NCBI RefSeq assembly: GCF_040581485.1
Contig: NC_090133.1
Coordinates: forward strand, 26,004,139 to 26,068,138
From: Linepithema humile
Taxonomy: Eukaryota; Arthropoda; Insecta; Hymenoptera; Formicidae
Length of the DNA stretch: 64,000 nucleotides
Reading direction: 5' to 3'
In this document: positions 12,559-25,049 of the stretch, piece by piece
How positions within the stretch are numbered: position 1 is the stretch's first letter
Layout: every line of letters starts with the position of its first letter
Position numbers and translations under genes: made by a program
The notes under the pieces: generated by a model
What the model saw: only the letters and a program-made list of their open reading frames with translations
The model's database searches: none
What the model was told of the DNA's origin: nothing

Positions 12559-14444
12559 GCTTCATTCCCTTCATTCTCGATATTTCTCTTCTCGCATCGC
12601 TCTTTTTCTTTTGTCGCCTCTTATTTTTTCCTTCTCCTTTTCATCCCTTTGCTCCCTTCTGCTCATCCCCTTTTTTTCTCTCCTTGTCTGTTTCCTTCCC
12701 TGTCTCTTCGCATCTCTCGGCTTTTCCTTTTGTCCGCTCTTCTTCCCGTTCTGTCTGCAGTCTCTCTTTCGCTTTTTTCTCTTTCTCTCTCTCTCTCTCT
12801 CCGCCCTTTCTCTCCGTTTATGGGGAATATCAGAACCGGGAGTTTGACGGTTCAGGATGGGATGAAACGGTTCGGGATGGGTTTGGAGTGGGGCAGGGTC
12901 GAACTCATGGACGAACGAGCCGACGGATAGGACGGCTGGCGCCTGTAGTCAGATCGATGCACGTGGCTCCAGCTGGGCGCCGCTCTCCGTATATCTCCTA
13001 CACCCCCTTTATTCCCTCTTGACTCTCCTCATCCTGGGTACACTCTCCGCTTTAAGATAGAAAAGGACAGGTTCGCTTCCCTTCGCTCTCCATCTCTCTG
13101 TCTCCCACCGTTCCGTTGCCCGCGATCGCCCGCCGTCAACCGCTCTCTCGTTTCTTCTTTCTTCTCTCTTCTTCCCTTTTCTATTCCGCACCGTGTACTT
13201 CCCTTTCGGTCTGCACTCTTATCCCTCGCCCTCGCTCTCTCTCTCTCTTTCTCTTCTTCCGCCCTCCCTTCGCTTTTTCTCCCTTTGGCTGCACGACCTC
13301 TCTCTATCCTATCTACGCGTTCCTATCTCCACTCGCCTCTCGCTGTCTCTCCGCCCGCATGCCCCCCCCCCTCCCCCCGCGCGCTATCCGTTGTATCTTT
13401 TTCTTGGCGTTGTCTTTAATTTCTCCGGTGCACGTACGTCTAATGTAGCACCGGGAAGCTGCGCGCACAGGAATCTCCGCTCGCGTAAAACGCGCAACGT
13501 AACTCATCGTTCCACTCCAACTCCTCCGTTCTTTCCCGCGTGCCGATCCTCCCTGTGGTTCTCAATCCCCGATGCTGCCCGTCGTGAATAAATCGGCCGA
13601 TTTACAGAGAGAACTTCGCGTGCACACGATGTCCACGCGCGCCCGACCCCGGGCGGATATCGTGTAATTTTTAAGAAAGTCTTCGCTCGTCGCCCTTCGA
13701 TAGTTCCCTTGTGTAAAATTGATATCGCGAAATCTATACAATTTCGATACCGCCAAAATTGATGGATGAAAATGAATTATGGAAACTTGATTATGAAAAT
13801 TGACGTGAAAAAATCACTTTGCGAAAAATCGATATCGCAATCTCGGGATTAGAAGATGCCCTGACCTTGTTCGGGTGTTTCCACTCGCTCCTCTCGCTCG
13901 CTCGCGGATCGCGACAGCTCGGTCGCACGGTCGCGATTCCAGCTGAAACCACAAGCAGCCACACCCAAAGCAGCCCGACGAACGACCGCGATTTTTATTT
14001 CTGCGACGTTTCGGCGCTCTAACGAGTCAATCGATGGAGTGAGAACGGTCGTCGGAGATGTTCGCGGGGCACGCAGCGTGGACGCGCGACGTGTTCACCG
14101 CGCGCAATACGTCACACGTGCTTTAAACAGCGGGTACGTAGCTGCGAGCGACCACGTGGCGATAGATCTGGATCAGGGTTACCAACTGGCTATATCTGAC
14201 CCTCTTATTTGACTGGTCGTATTACGGTCAATCGCCTCCCGGCCCTACACGACACCGCGCCGGTATTGCGCTTGTATAACGTGGTACTATGTCTAGAACA
14301 CGTCAGTGACATGTCGCGCTGTAATTAGATGCGCACTGGGCTTGCTCGGGGGGTTGACTTCTCATCTAATGACTATACGGTCTGCTATATATATATAAAT
14401 ATGTATTTGCGTTTTATGTGTGTGTATACACGTGTGTGTGTATG

Positions 14445-14465
14445 CGTGTGTGTGTGTGTGTGTGT
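14445..14465 (+). repeat. Short (TG)n microsatellite
   Basis: Interrupted TG repeats start at about 14417 and become a pure run here, downstream of a TATATATA stretch. Confidence 0.9.
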
Positions 14466-16950
14466 ATGCAACAAACGCGGTATCGTTTCAAACGTTTTAT
14501 CGACAACCGCGTGCATTGTGTATTTTCACCCATCGCCGGCAACGACATCGCGTACATGACGAGTTCGATCGAACTTCCCCTCTCCGTACTTTATTCTCGT
14601 CTGTAATTGCTAGAATCGGTAATCACGCACGCACGCGATCGCTTCCGCACTCGTCACGTCGATTAACGCGAACGATTTATCGCCGCATCGCCGCGTCCGA
14701 GTGAACTCGGCGCGTTTTAAAAAGCGCTTAAAAGCGCTTAAACCGTCCTGGACGCGACTCGAGAATCACCCGAGAGTAGGAAGACTCACCGTGAAACTTC
14801 ACGAACTTCCGGCTTTCCGCTCTAGTAATCACTCTCCTACCGCGGCACCCTAACTGCGAAGACTTCCTTCCGTTCCGCGTGACTTCATCCCCGGTCAGAA
14901 ACCCCCTGCGCAAACCGTGGCCGCCCTTAAACGCGCCCCGATTTAAGTGATGCTTAAAAATCGCGCTCTCTTCGCCTCTTCATCAATCTCGAGCCGCAAT
15001 CTCCTCGCTTCCCGTAACATCCCCATCCCCCTTGTCTCGTTCGTTTGCGTCCCTGGTAACAGTTGTAATCCACCTTCCGCCCTCTCCCGCTGCGCTCATC
15101 CCTCTTCCACCACGAGCCAAACTTCCACTTCCTTCCGCGCTGATCTAGTCTAATGCACTTTGCTGGTCCACGCGAATTCGCTTCCTCCGCCACGACGAAC
15201 AATCCGGCGTCCGTTCGATCGAGCGATTGCTCTCAACGCTCGCGAGACGCGCGCCCATGTAAAACTCGATGGATTCCAAATGATTTTCTCACCTTTAATT
15301 ATCGTTCGAATCGTCTATTCTTCAATTTTTTTTAATTCGTAACATTTTCAAGTTTTTTATTATTTTTTTTTTTTTTTACAATTCAGAAACTGCGGAACCT
15401 TGAAGCTTTTTGAGGGAGAATCGGACCTTAGATCGGTATCCGAGAATCTGCGAATAAAAAGAAATGCGAGTGACTTTTTCGAAGCAGTATCTCGATGACT
15501 AGCTCGGGGGACTATACGTTACACGATTCGTCCTTGAGGTTCCTGGTGCCCGGATGATCAGAATTCACGAAGGAGAATTCTTCTCGAAGCCTCGCCGTTA
15601 TCTCAGACCGCCGCGCCGTCGTCTCCGTTTCGCTGTCTGCCTTCAAGTCGTCTCAGCAGTTTTTGCGGGACCGGCTCATTTGGGAAACGGCGAAATAGGG
15701 TTTGCTCGTCGGTGCTTCTTCATTTATTCATCCGCCCGTGATCGCCCGCAACGACGCCGATTCGTAGGACAGGATGTGCGATCTTTCCTCTCGTCTCCGC
15801 GTCTCGATACATCGGGACGGCCGCGAATTGTCCTAGAAATCGCTGCTTTCTCTCGCTATTCCCTCGGCCCTCGGTAGCGGGGAGCCTCGTGTTTATCCCC
15901 CGAGGCTCATCCTATCTCCGACGATCTCGCCGACCGTCGCGGCGACTCCAAGGACGGACCGAAATCTCGTCCGTCGGCGAGTTGTCAGTGACAAACTATC
16001 TGTGAGCTGCCGCTTACATTCGAACATCCGAATTCTCGGATACTTCTCGCGTTGCCGCCCTTTTCTTCTCAATTTCTCTCTCGTAAGAATTATAGTCGCC
16101 GACGCTTCGTCGGGGATCCACTCACGTGTCGACGGCGGAAACGAGCCGCCCTTGGTATCGCGATAATGTATCGTTGAAACAGAAACCGAGCAATTTGGTC
16201 CCGTTAATAGTCATCGCCTGTGTTCAGCGAAAAAAAAAAAGAACAGCGATCATCATAGCTTGTCATTGGCTTCGTCATGAAAATCTGACAGTTATTTTAC
16301 TTCATTATTAGTTCTCAATTTCTTTTTGATTATTCAATTTTTATTATCTTTCCTTTCCTGAATTTTTTTTACTCCGCTATCGCGTGTTCATCTATCATTC
16401 TTCTACAAGAAATTATTCATATTTTCCTGAGTCTATCTTGTCGCGAAAGTGTAATCCGATCGGCACGGATCTAATCCTGGTCAGATTTTAGCGCGAAAAC
16501 GTAATCTAGTCTGGCCTAACGCGATCTAATTGCAACACTTATCCCGCTGAGATCTAAACTCTATCTTACACGTACAACTTATCCTCTCACAAGCGGGATA
16601 ATTCCAGCGAGCGGGAATAATTTTTACGGCCAGATCGATCGGTGTGGTCGGTAACATCGCTTTCTTTCCCCGAGCGTCTCCTTCATCCCCCGATCTCCCA
16701 ATCCTCATTTTCCGGTAGCCAACCCCCGCCAATGCTGTGGCGACATTCCGCCGATTTCCTTCGGTGCCTTTCCTCGGCATTCTATATCGCAGCGCGTTTC
16801 AAATGGACAACTTGGCGACAGAGAGATTCTACTTCGTCTCACTGACATGCGCGTGTGCGAAATTTACGAGATTCTCCGCCACCGAGAGAAAGAGAGAGAG
16901 AGCTCGCGCTAACCCCGATTACGCGCGGCCGCGGCCAAAGTAAGGAATAC

Positions 16951-17428
16951 GAAGTAGGCAGGGGCGCACGCGAAAGATTTTCCTGCCATTGCGAATCTAA
17001 TGACACCTGAACTTTGGAATCTCTTAAATCCTTTTCGAAAAATTCAGAATTTAATCGCAAGGATCTAATGTTGAAAATTAAAAAAGTGCAATAAATGATA
17101 ATTTCTCTTGTCAAACCTCTACATTGATTAAATTAACCAATATTTAAAAATACTAGCACAATAAAGCTTAAAAATAGTCAAACACTTATTTGAGCTTAAT
17201 ATCATGCAATGAATAAATCTCATCGTAAGGATTACCGAAACGCAACAATTTATCTAAAGAATTTGTGACTATTTTATACTAATTATATTACGAAATTCGC
17301 ATATATCTGGGGCGCCTTAAAACTTTTTTCCAACTTTAATTAAATTATATATATATTTAATTTTCATGAAAAGCATATTTATCAAATAGTAAAGAGGTTG
17401 TCTCTCTGTGTGCGCCCCTGGAAGTAAG
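16951..17428 (+). mobile_element. Probable hAT-type non-autonomous element (MITE)
   Basis: The element proper is 16959-17420 (462 bp). It begins CAGGGGCGCAC and ends GTGCGCCCCTG, a perfect 11 bp terminal inverted repeat of the CAGGGGCG type seen in many hAT superfamily transposons. It is flanked by an 8 bp target-site duplication, GAAGTAGG at 16951-16958 and GAAGTAAG at 17421-17428 (7 of 8 identical), which is the hAT signature length. The interior is AT-rich and has no transposase frame, so it is non-autonomous. It lies in the activin beta intron. A related internal word, CTGGGGCGCC, occurs near 17308. Confidence 0.8.
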
Positions 17429-17948
17429 GAACGGGCGGAAGGACGTCGGGACGATATATCAGTGTCTCCAGGACGAATCTAGGACCTACGATTCCCTATA
17501 TCTATAGTCTAAACTCGGAAAAGCCCTGACCTTTTTTTTTCCACATCACCCGCGCCGCCTGCAATGAAAAAGCTTTCTATTAAATTAGAGAACGCGGAAC
17601 CGGGGGTTCTTAACCGACGGATGTCGGTGGAAAGTGCCGGCGGAAGATTTCAAAAGTAGGACGGCACGAGTTATCTCGCGGCAGATATCCGACGCAAGGT
17701 CACAAGAAGCTTGCCAATCATCGTCGAAGCCAAGTGAAACACGCGTGCCACTCGCAGTTCGTACGTTCTAGCTGGATCCAGTGTTCACGAAAGTTCATCT
17801 ATTTCGGAAACGATACCGGCCTGCTGAAGACCGCGCTATTTCCTGAAATATTTGTTGTTTTCGAACGTAACGATGCCTACATCGTGCAACACACCAACCG
17901 CGTTGTTTTCGTACACACTGTATAGGTTCACACGCTTACAACACACTC

Positions 17949-17971
17949 CACACACACACACACACACACAC
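17949..17971 (+). repeat. (CA)n microsatellite
   Basis: About 11 pure CA units in the activin beta intron, preceded by shorter imperfect ACAC runs. Confidence 0.92.
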
Positions 17972-20900
17972 ATTACCCACCTCTATCCCCTCGAAAATTA
18001 TGGACTTATTTTGTTTCCCAAATGATCGATTAAATTTACATATATCGCGCAATTTGTTATCCGCAATCCTTGTCGATGCCTCCGGGAGGATTGTGTAGAA
18101 ATACGAAGACTTCCGATTGTCTTCTTCATATTTTTGAACGCCGTTTTATTTTCTACATATCTCTTTGTCGCGGGATTACTTAGAACGTTTCTCGGAAAAT
18201 CGCATTTTGCTTATCGAGGGCGTAATAGACGCGATGTAAAGCCTATAACATTCGAACCTTGGCCGTACTAATAAATTGATTCGCTCGATAACGTTCGCTC
18301 ACCGAAGCCGCGTTTACACTTGATTGTACTGATGATAATTTTATCACTTGCAACTTCCAACAATTTCCCATTCGACGCGTACAATAATTTAATTTCTCTA
18401 ATTGTCTAAAAAAAGTGCAGCAAGAATAAATAAAATCCGGGCGTTGAAAATTCAGATCTGAGTCCAAATTGATCGACGTTTTAACGATGATTGGCGATAA
18501 TTAAATCGTGTTGGATTTCTCCGCGCACTTCGCTATATAAATAAACGTAAAAAAGAGATGCGTTCTTCAGATCAATCCTATCCCAGAATATATTCTCCGA
18601 GTGTAAAATTTATTCCACGCTTAGAAAGGAAGAATCTCTCTTCGCGTTAAGACGTTTCGCCGGGATCCGCGCGAAATATACACCGTCGTTATATGTTGCG
18701 CCCGCACAAAAAGCCGACACGTGGCGGCCGACGCGGCGTCTTGCGACGTTTCGCTACGAAGTGATATTCGTCGTAGGGAGAAAAAACGTTCCATCGTCCC
18801 TATACGATGAGAGACGAGAAGAAAGGGCGCAGATTCCGTGGTGGTGTCGCATTGCGGCGCGCACGGGGGGCAAAGAGTACCCGCCCGATGTACCGACCTC
18901 GAAATATGCGACAGACGACGCACTCGGAACTCGAGCGAGGCCGCTAGAAAATCGAACGTCGCCCCTGTGAAACATCGCGGAGAGAGAAAGAGTTAAAGGG
19001 CCCATAAAGATCAGAAGAGAGCCCGGGAGACACGAGACTCATCGTGCGAAAGGCCGAAACGTAGGGTGAATTATATCGGAACGTCGATGATAAGTGGCCG
19101 AGTGCCATAAGTGTCCTGTCCTGCCGAAAATCTCCGATGTCTCGCTCGAAGTGGAAATATATCCGGCTTCGGCGGAGAATAGAAACCTTGGCGAGATATT
19201 AGAGCGCATCGGGTATCTCGTAAGTCGCTCGTAAAAGAGATGTAAAGAACGGAAGATGAGTCGGCGAACGCAAATGGCGTGATTTCGCGAAAGCGCGATG
19301 CGAGAGTAACAGGACAATTTGGTCCTCTTAAAACTTGCCACGCGCCAATCTCCTTTCTTCACAATTTCGGATTTTCTACATGTAAGGACGCGTCGTTATT
19401 TCTCTCGATTCGGCTATCTGGCGCAATCAGGGGGGGGGGGGGGGAGAATAAGTGACGCCCGGGACACTCTGTATATAAAGCGGAGATGCCAATATGGAAA
19501 GCTAACGCATAATTTCGGCGTCTCGCACGAGCCGCGATTGTGCCGCAAGTATTCCGCCGCTCTGAAAATTCGTATTACTCTTGTTGTCGATCACGTGCCA
19601 AGGACGTGGAATGTTCTGGATCGCACGTTTTGTATCGCGCTTCTTCCACTATATCCGCATATCCGTCTCGGTTCTCACACAAGCTATGTATGTAAATCGC
19701 GAATACATAGCTCTGTTCGCCAGTTAGGTGTTTAATTCATATGTGAGTTGGTTGGAAATTAATATGAAACGTCAAGAAATATTAAATATCGCACGCAACA
19801 TTGCGCAAGCAATTCTCATAAATGTTTATAATAATTCTACAGAATTGCAGAGAGATTTCGTAAAAATCCAATACACATTTGCGATAATGATTTATGTTTA
19901 ATATATTGCTGATGGAAATGGTGTTTAGTCTTAAAATTGAATAATTTAATTGTAAATTAAAAAATTGAAAAAATTAGCAAGACACACACATTGAGATCTT
20001 ACGTGATTAAATAATTTAATTTCTTTTACATTCCTTCTCAAATATTCTCGAAAATCAATCAGTATCGTGCAGTTGTTCACGGCGATCTTTTATCATTAAA
20101 AATCTATGTCACGTATGTTCCGGTATCTCCATTTTATCTCGCAAGGGAAGGAGAATTGAGTCGTGTACGCTCGGGCGTGGTGCCTTCGTGAAAGACGAGA
20201 GCGTTACGATTATCGACATTGTTCCACTGCTCTCCCCGAATTTCGCAAAATTGATCGAAATCTCTTTCTTAGCTTCTTTCCGAGAACAGTTCGCGACATT
20301 GTCAACTTTTTCGCGTAACGCGTTTTTTTTTACATTCTACTCTGTCTCCGAAGATAGTCGAAATTAGGTTCTTTTTAGTTTATATCCCTTCGTTTCCGGC
20401 ATAATTTCGTTTCCTTTCGCTTCAGCTTAGCTCTCGGATCTGCAATTGTACATGCTTTCGCGAAACCATAATCCAGCGGAAGAAATTCCACTGTGCTTCG
20501 TACATATCTACATGTATACTTAGTTAAACTATCATAAAAATCGAAGCTCGAATCCTTTCGCAAGGATATGCGCGAAAAATATATCGCGAACGCGGAATGA
20601 TCCTCCGTCGCGAGTGAGGCCTCTTCGCGAGACATTACGAATCGCCGCGAGTCATCGCGTTCACGAGTCATTACATTGGCGAGTTATCGCGCCTGACCGC
20701 CCGACTATCGCAAAGACGACGAGCACGGCGATGTAATCGCGTGTATATCGGCCGCTATAGCGCGCGCAACGGCGGGCTAGTTGACTGCGGAGACGAGGGT
20801 GTGGGTGGGTGGTGGCGGTGGCGGCGGCGGTGGCGACGGTGGCGGGTTACAGCAGAGGGGTGTGCGGTGAAAGGCAGAAGGCAGACGGGCGGCAGACACC

Positions 20901-21130
20901 CTGTGCTTATCCCCACGCCGACCCACCCCGGTCCGTGACTCACCAAACCGTTAAAGGATGAAGCCGCCCTGCTTTCACTCCACGCGCGCCACACAAGCGC
21001 GTGCAGGTGCACACGTACACCCTTTCGAGAGGAAAGAGGGAGAAAGAGAGAAAAAGAGGCGAAGAGCGGTGCTTTCGAGTGAACGAACGTTGAACGCAGC
21101 GTGAGTACGTGTAAGCGTGTGTACGCGCGC

Positions 21131-21550
21131 ATATAAAGGGTGGCTAGGAAAGCGCGGACCTTAAATTGCAACGATGGATTTTTCCAGGATCAAATTCGAG
21201 CAGACTTCCTCTTATTTCAAATAACGAGATATTGAATGTTTTTGATGCAAAAGAGTGAAAAAATTCCGGCATTCTTTGATCTCATTTGACGAAAGCTGGA
21301 AACACAGCTTTCAGGACACAATAATTGAATAATAACATATTGTTTAAAAGTAATATTATCCATTTAAAGTGAATTTTACTTTTTCAACATTTTAATTTTG
21401 AACTTGACTGTAAAACTATACTTTAATATCAAATATCGAAAAGTTGTACTCTTTTTGCGCAATTTTTGTTAAAAATAAATGTCTATTTTACGTTCATCAA
21501 AGAATCTTTTATTAAAACTTCGATCAAAGATTTTCAGACACCCTGTATAT
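21131..21550 (+). mobile_element. Candidate MITE with ATATA.AGGGTG terminal inverted repeats
   Basis: The left end reads ATATAAAGGGTGGCTAGGAA. The right end, reverse-complemented, reads ATATACAGGGTGTCTGAAAA. About 16 of the first 21 positions agree. The 420 bp between them are AT-rich with no coding frame. Termini of the ACAGGGTGTC type next to TA are common in insect DNA elements with TA target duplications; here the TATA at each edge could supply that duplication. The imperfect repeats suggest an old copy. A related word, GGGACACTCTGTATATA, occurs alone near 19456. Confidence 0.5.
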
Positions 21551-22097
21551 GAATGAAGTCCGGTGTGTAATTTCTACTACATAGTCGACGGTGAAAGAGA
21601 CAAAAAAGAACAAAGTCTGGAAAAATCTACCCTGACCATGCAGACGCGACATTTTTATTGTGTACACTGGAACTTAACAGTTGCGCACGTTGCGTGCACG
21701 TTACTTAGTCAACATTTCTTTTTCAGGATGCATTCCTTTCATAAATGCTAATTGCTCGCGTGCGAGCTGTAGAGATAAAAATTTATTCAAACAAGGATAT
21801 CCGCGATTTACCAACTTATCAAAAATATGTAAATCACTGTATTTTAAATATTCCAGCCAAACATTTACTTTTGCGCTACCATAAGTTTGTGAATTTTGAT
21901 GTGAAATATACAATAACGCGAGATAACATCCTTTGAGTTATAATAATTCATATCTCGAATTAGAAGATTGAAGTAAAGTTATTCAAGCTGCTATCAAAAA
22001 TTGCACGATCAATTCAATTAAATCCCTAATTCAATTCAATTTAACTTTGATGTTCTCGAATTAAAATACATATATTTTACATACCTATTGTTTATAG

Positions 22098-23691
22098 GAC
22101 GCACGTTGAACGGGCAGCCGTTGCTAGAATTCCCGATGTCGAGCGGCGAGCCGGCATTGGAACCCCTGAGAATCAAAAGGGCTACGTTATGGGCAAGAGT
22201 AGAGCTCAAGCACGCCCATCACTATCAGCATCATCGTCACAGTCAGATCAATCTAAGGAATATCACTCTCTGGGTGTTCAGAGTGCACTGCGGTAACACG
22301 ACGCATCTCCGAGGCAAGGTAATCCGTCCCGTAATCAATAATTCGTACAAGTATGATAAGATTTGATATATCGAAATTTCGTGATCTTTTAATTCGAAAC
22401 TTGACCACTTCTTCTTGACTGTGACAAGTGGTTTAATGCAATGCAAGTATATAATTTTGCTAAAATTAATAAATGCATAAGATTTTGCTGCAATAATTAT
22501 TTAAAAAAAAAAAAAAGTTATTAAGACACCGTTGATGTTGAGCGTGCAGGGAAAATTTATCCTCAGATTTATTTATCCTCCGACGTGTTTAGAATCGAAC
22601 GTTTTACCTGAGGTGAGTGATCTGATCCGCAGGAACTCGGACAACACCTAGAGATGGTGACCTCTCTCGTGGTGAACATCGGCCAGCTTGGCTGGCAGAA
22701 ATTCGACGTGACGAAAGTCGTCAGCAGATGGTACACGACGAGCTACTCGAAGGATAAGCTGACGTTGCTCGTCGACTGCAGCGGGTGCGGCTCGCATGTC
22801 CACGTATCGACCTTCGACGGGCACTCGCCGCACGTAATCGAGTCGTCCTTAAATCCGAAAGGTAATCCTGCAAGAGAGTTCGATATCCAATCCGCTTAAT
22901 AATTTGCGAACTTGCATATAAATTTCATTCACTTGATAAAAATATGTAGAATATTAATTTTTAATTCTATGATTTGTCTCGATAAAAATTAAAGAATCTC
23001 GAAACAAGCGACGAATAGCCGCTAAAAAAAAAAACTATAAATGATCTGACGTGGTCGATCGAATAAATACAATTTTTTAAATTATTCATAACAGTATCAT
23101 TGTGGTCTACGAATTATGCAGAAACTCACAGGCAATAAAAACATCTCCTTTTAGGCGATCACGATCCGGACAGGCCGTTTCTAGTCGTACGCACGGATCC
23201 AGCGGCCGCGAAGCGCGTGAGAAGACGGGCGATCGAGTGCAGCGGTGCGATAAAGGGCCAGTGCTGCAAGCAGAGATTCTACGTTAGCTTCTCTCAGCTG
23301 GGGTGGGACGACTGGATTATCGCTCCTCAGGGGTAAATAAGCAGCGAATCGTATAATACAATATCTCCCAGCAAAACATACATGTTCTCAAATAGATCTC
23401 CGACACTTCGAGAGCGTACGAACGCTTCAATCGCTCATATTCCTCGGCAGATACTACGCTAATTACTGCAGAGGAGACTGCGCGGCCGGTCACAGGACGC
23501 CGGACACGTTCCTCAACTACTACACCCACGTGATCGAAGAGTACCGGAAGATGGACCGGCTGGCCGGCATGCAGCCGTGCTGCGCGCCCCTCAAGTTCTC
23601 GCCCATGTCGCTCATCTATTACGGCCCGGACTCGAACATCATCAAGAGGGACCTGCCGAAGATGGTAGTGGACGAGTGCGGTTGTCCTTAG
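22098..23691 (+). CDS. Actbeta: Activin beta, coding exons 2-5 (prodomain and mature ligand)
   Basis: Exons 22098-22318, 22633-22861, 23155-23332 and 23451-23691 join in phase with exon 1 (1902 nt in all, 633 residues, TAG at 23689). Exons 2-3 carry the rest of the prodomain, with N-glycosylation sites N-I-T and N-T-T. Exon 4 has the furin site R-V-R-R before AIECSG. Exons 4-5 give a mature ligand of about 113 residues with nine cysteines, the activin rather than BMP pattern. Landmarks: GWDDWIIAPQGYYANYCRGDC, MQPCCAPLKFSPMSLIYY and the end MVVDECGCP. The product should be a secreted, disulfide-linked dimer acting through type I/II receptor kinases and Smad2-type signalling (known for the family). 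The splice sites are standard: GTAATC, GTAATC and GTAAAT donors. Confidence 0.96.
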
Positions 23692-24345
23692 AGCGAGCGG
23701 GAGCGCGACAGGGGGACGACGACGGCCGAGGAAGCTCGTCGTGTCGCCTTGCGGTAACAATAAATCGCGGAATCGTAACCGCGGTAGCCGCGGCGAAATC
23801 GGTTCGGAAACCGTCCGAATTCTGCAATCGCACGAGACTCGTCTCGCGTTGGAAACGAAAAGTAGCGTGCCGGAAAAAAAAAAAAAAAAACCGGTCGGGC
23901 GTCGCGCGGCGCCCCTGCGCGGGTGATCTCCCGCGAGTGTGATCGCCCGAGGATAGATCGGCACGCGGTGGTATTAGTCGGAATGACTAGATAATTTTTC
24001 GCTAGATTAAACGCCATGCCGATGCGATCGCACGCCGAATGAATCGGCGCGATCCGCGCGCGGCGGTAAAGTAAAAATTTGGCCTTTCTGAGGTAGAACG
24101 GTCGAGAGTGCGTAGAGTAGACCCCGCGCCGGGGGTGATAATCTGTAAAAAGTGAAGAGAAGAGACACGGCGTCTCGATTTCAAAGCGTCGTTTACGATA
24201 TATATACATATATACATATAATATATTTATCTATATCCGATTTATTTCTACGCGATCGTAAAGGAAAAAGGTGAGACACGTAAGAAAGTATTCAGAGTCG
24301 GTATTCTTACCCAAGAGCTTAGTCTTTCTTTATTTGTTGCGCGAT

Positions 24346-24388
24346 GAGAGAGAAAGAAGAAGAAAGAAAGAGAAAGAGAGAACAAGAA

Positions 24389-24419
<31 letters not shown>

Positions 24420-24475
24420 GAGAAAAAGAGAGAGAAAAAGAGAGTGAGAGAGCGAGTGTGTGTGAGCGAGAGTGA
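24346..24475 (+). repeat. GAGA-rich polypurine tract
   Basis: About 130 bp of almost pure AGAGAA/GAGAGA on the + strand, downstream of the activin beta stop. A similar tract lies at 26180-26240. Such GA repeats can bind GAGA-type factors in insects, but here they are most simply microsatellite DNA. Confidence 0.9.
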
Positions 24476-24866
24476 AAGAAATTAAAACAATTGAAAGTAA
24501 AAGACGTGACTTTTACGATTATATATAATGTGTATATATTATATAGATATTATATATGTATACATTTTCTCTCGGGCGCATACATACACACGACGTGATT
24601 CAATCGAAGTATATAAATATTCGCGTACGGGCGCGTTAAGGTTTAAGTATAAAAACGATAAAAGAACTCAATCTAATTGCCTTGTTTTTTATGCAAAACT
24701 TATGAAAGTATCGAAAGTAATGGTTTAAAAAGTAATAAAAATGCTATTTAAAAGTCTAAAATATACATATATATAAATATATAAATATATTATATAAATA
24801 TAACACACACGCATACACACATACGCACGCACGCATACGCAGCCACATACACGGAAACACCGACAA

Positions 24867-24870
<4 letters not shown>

Positions 24871-24913
<43 letters not shown>
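24871..24913 (+). repeat. (AC)n microsatellite
   Basis: About 21 uninterrupted AC units, preceded from 24800 by imperfect ACACAC/GCACGC repeats. Confidence 0.96.
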
Positions 24914-24916
<3 letters not shown>

Positions 24917-25010
24917 ATACATAAATCCAGTGTGCCGGGGGTTGGAATTTTGGAAACAAGATGGACGGGGGTGAAAAGTATCCAAAAGTTCAAAAAAGGC
25001 TAAGAAAAAA

Positions 25011-25049
25011 AATTATTATTATTATTATTATTATTACTATTATTATTAA
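25011..25049 (+). repeat. (ATT)n trinucleotide repeat
   Basis: About 13 ATT units with one ACT interruption, flanked by poly-A. Confidence 0.92.

Larger units (their letters stand above)
2366..22097 (+). other. Giant first coding intron of activin beta (19.7 kb)
   Basis: The donor GTGAGT at 2366 and acceptor TTTATAG at 22091-22097 join in matching phase (1 + 2 bases make a Gly codon), so this stretch is a single intron of about 19.7 kb. I recognise no protein-coding gene inside it on either strand; the open frames are short and are best explained by GC-rich or low-complexity DNA. It alternates AT-rich DNA with CpG-rich blocks (about 5400-5500, 6130-6400, 9540-9900, 10860-11120, 14000-14160, 18650-18960). 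It also carries a diverged duplication, two candidate MITEs, several microsatellites and poly-G runs, listed separately. CpG-rich blocks and paired CACGTG E-boxes make it a plausible holder of enhancers or alternative promoters; that is inference. Confidence 0.85.

Noticed and set aside
12390..13022. 210-codon + frame rich in Leu/Ser/Phe/Pro
   Set aside because: Produced by a CT-rich pyrimidine tract including a pure TC microsatellite.
19448..19474. GGGACACTCTGTATATA resembling the right end of the 21131-21550 element
   Set aside because: No matching inverted partner was found upstream, so a second element cannot be claimed.
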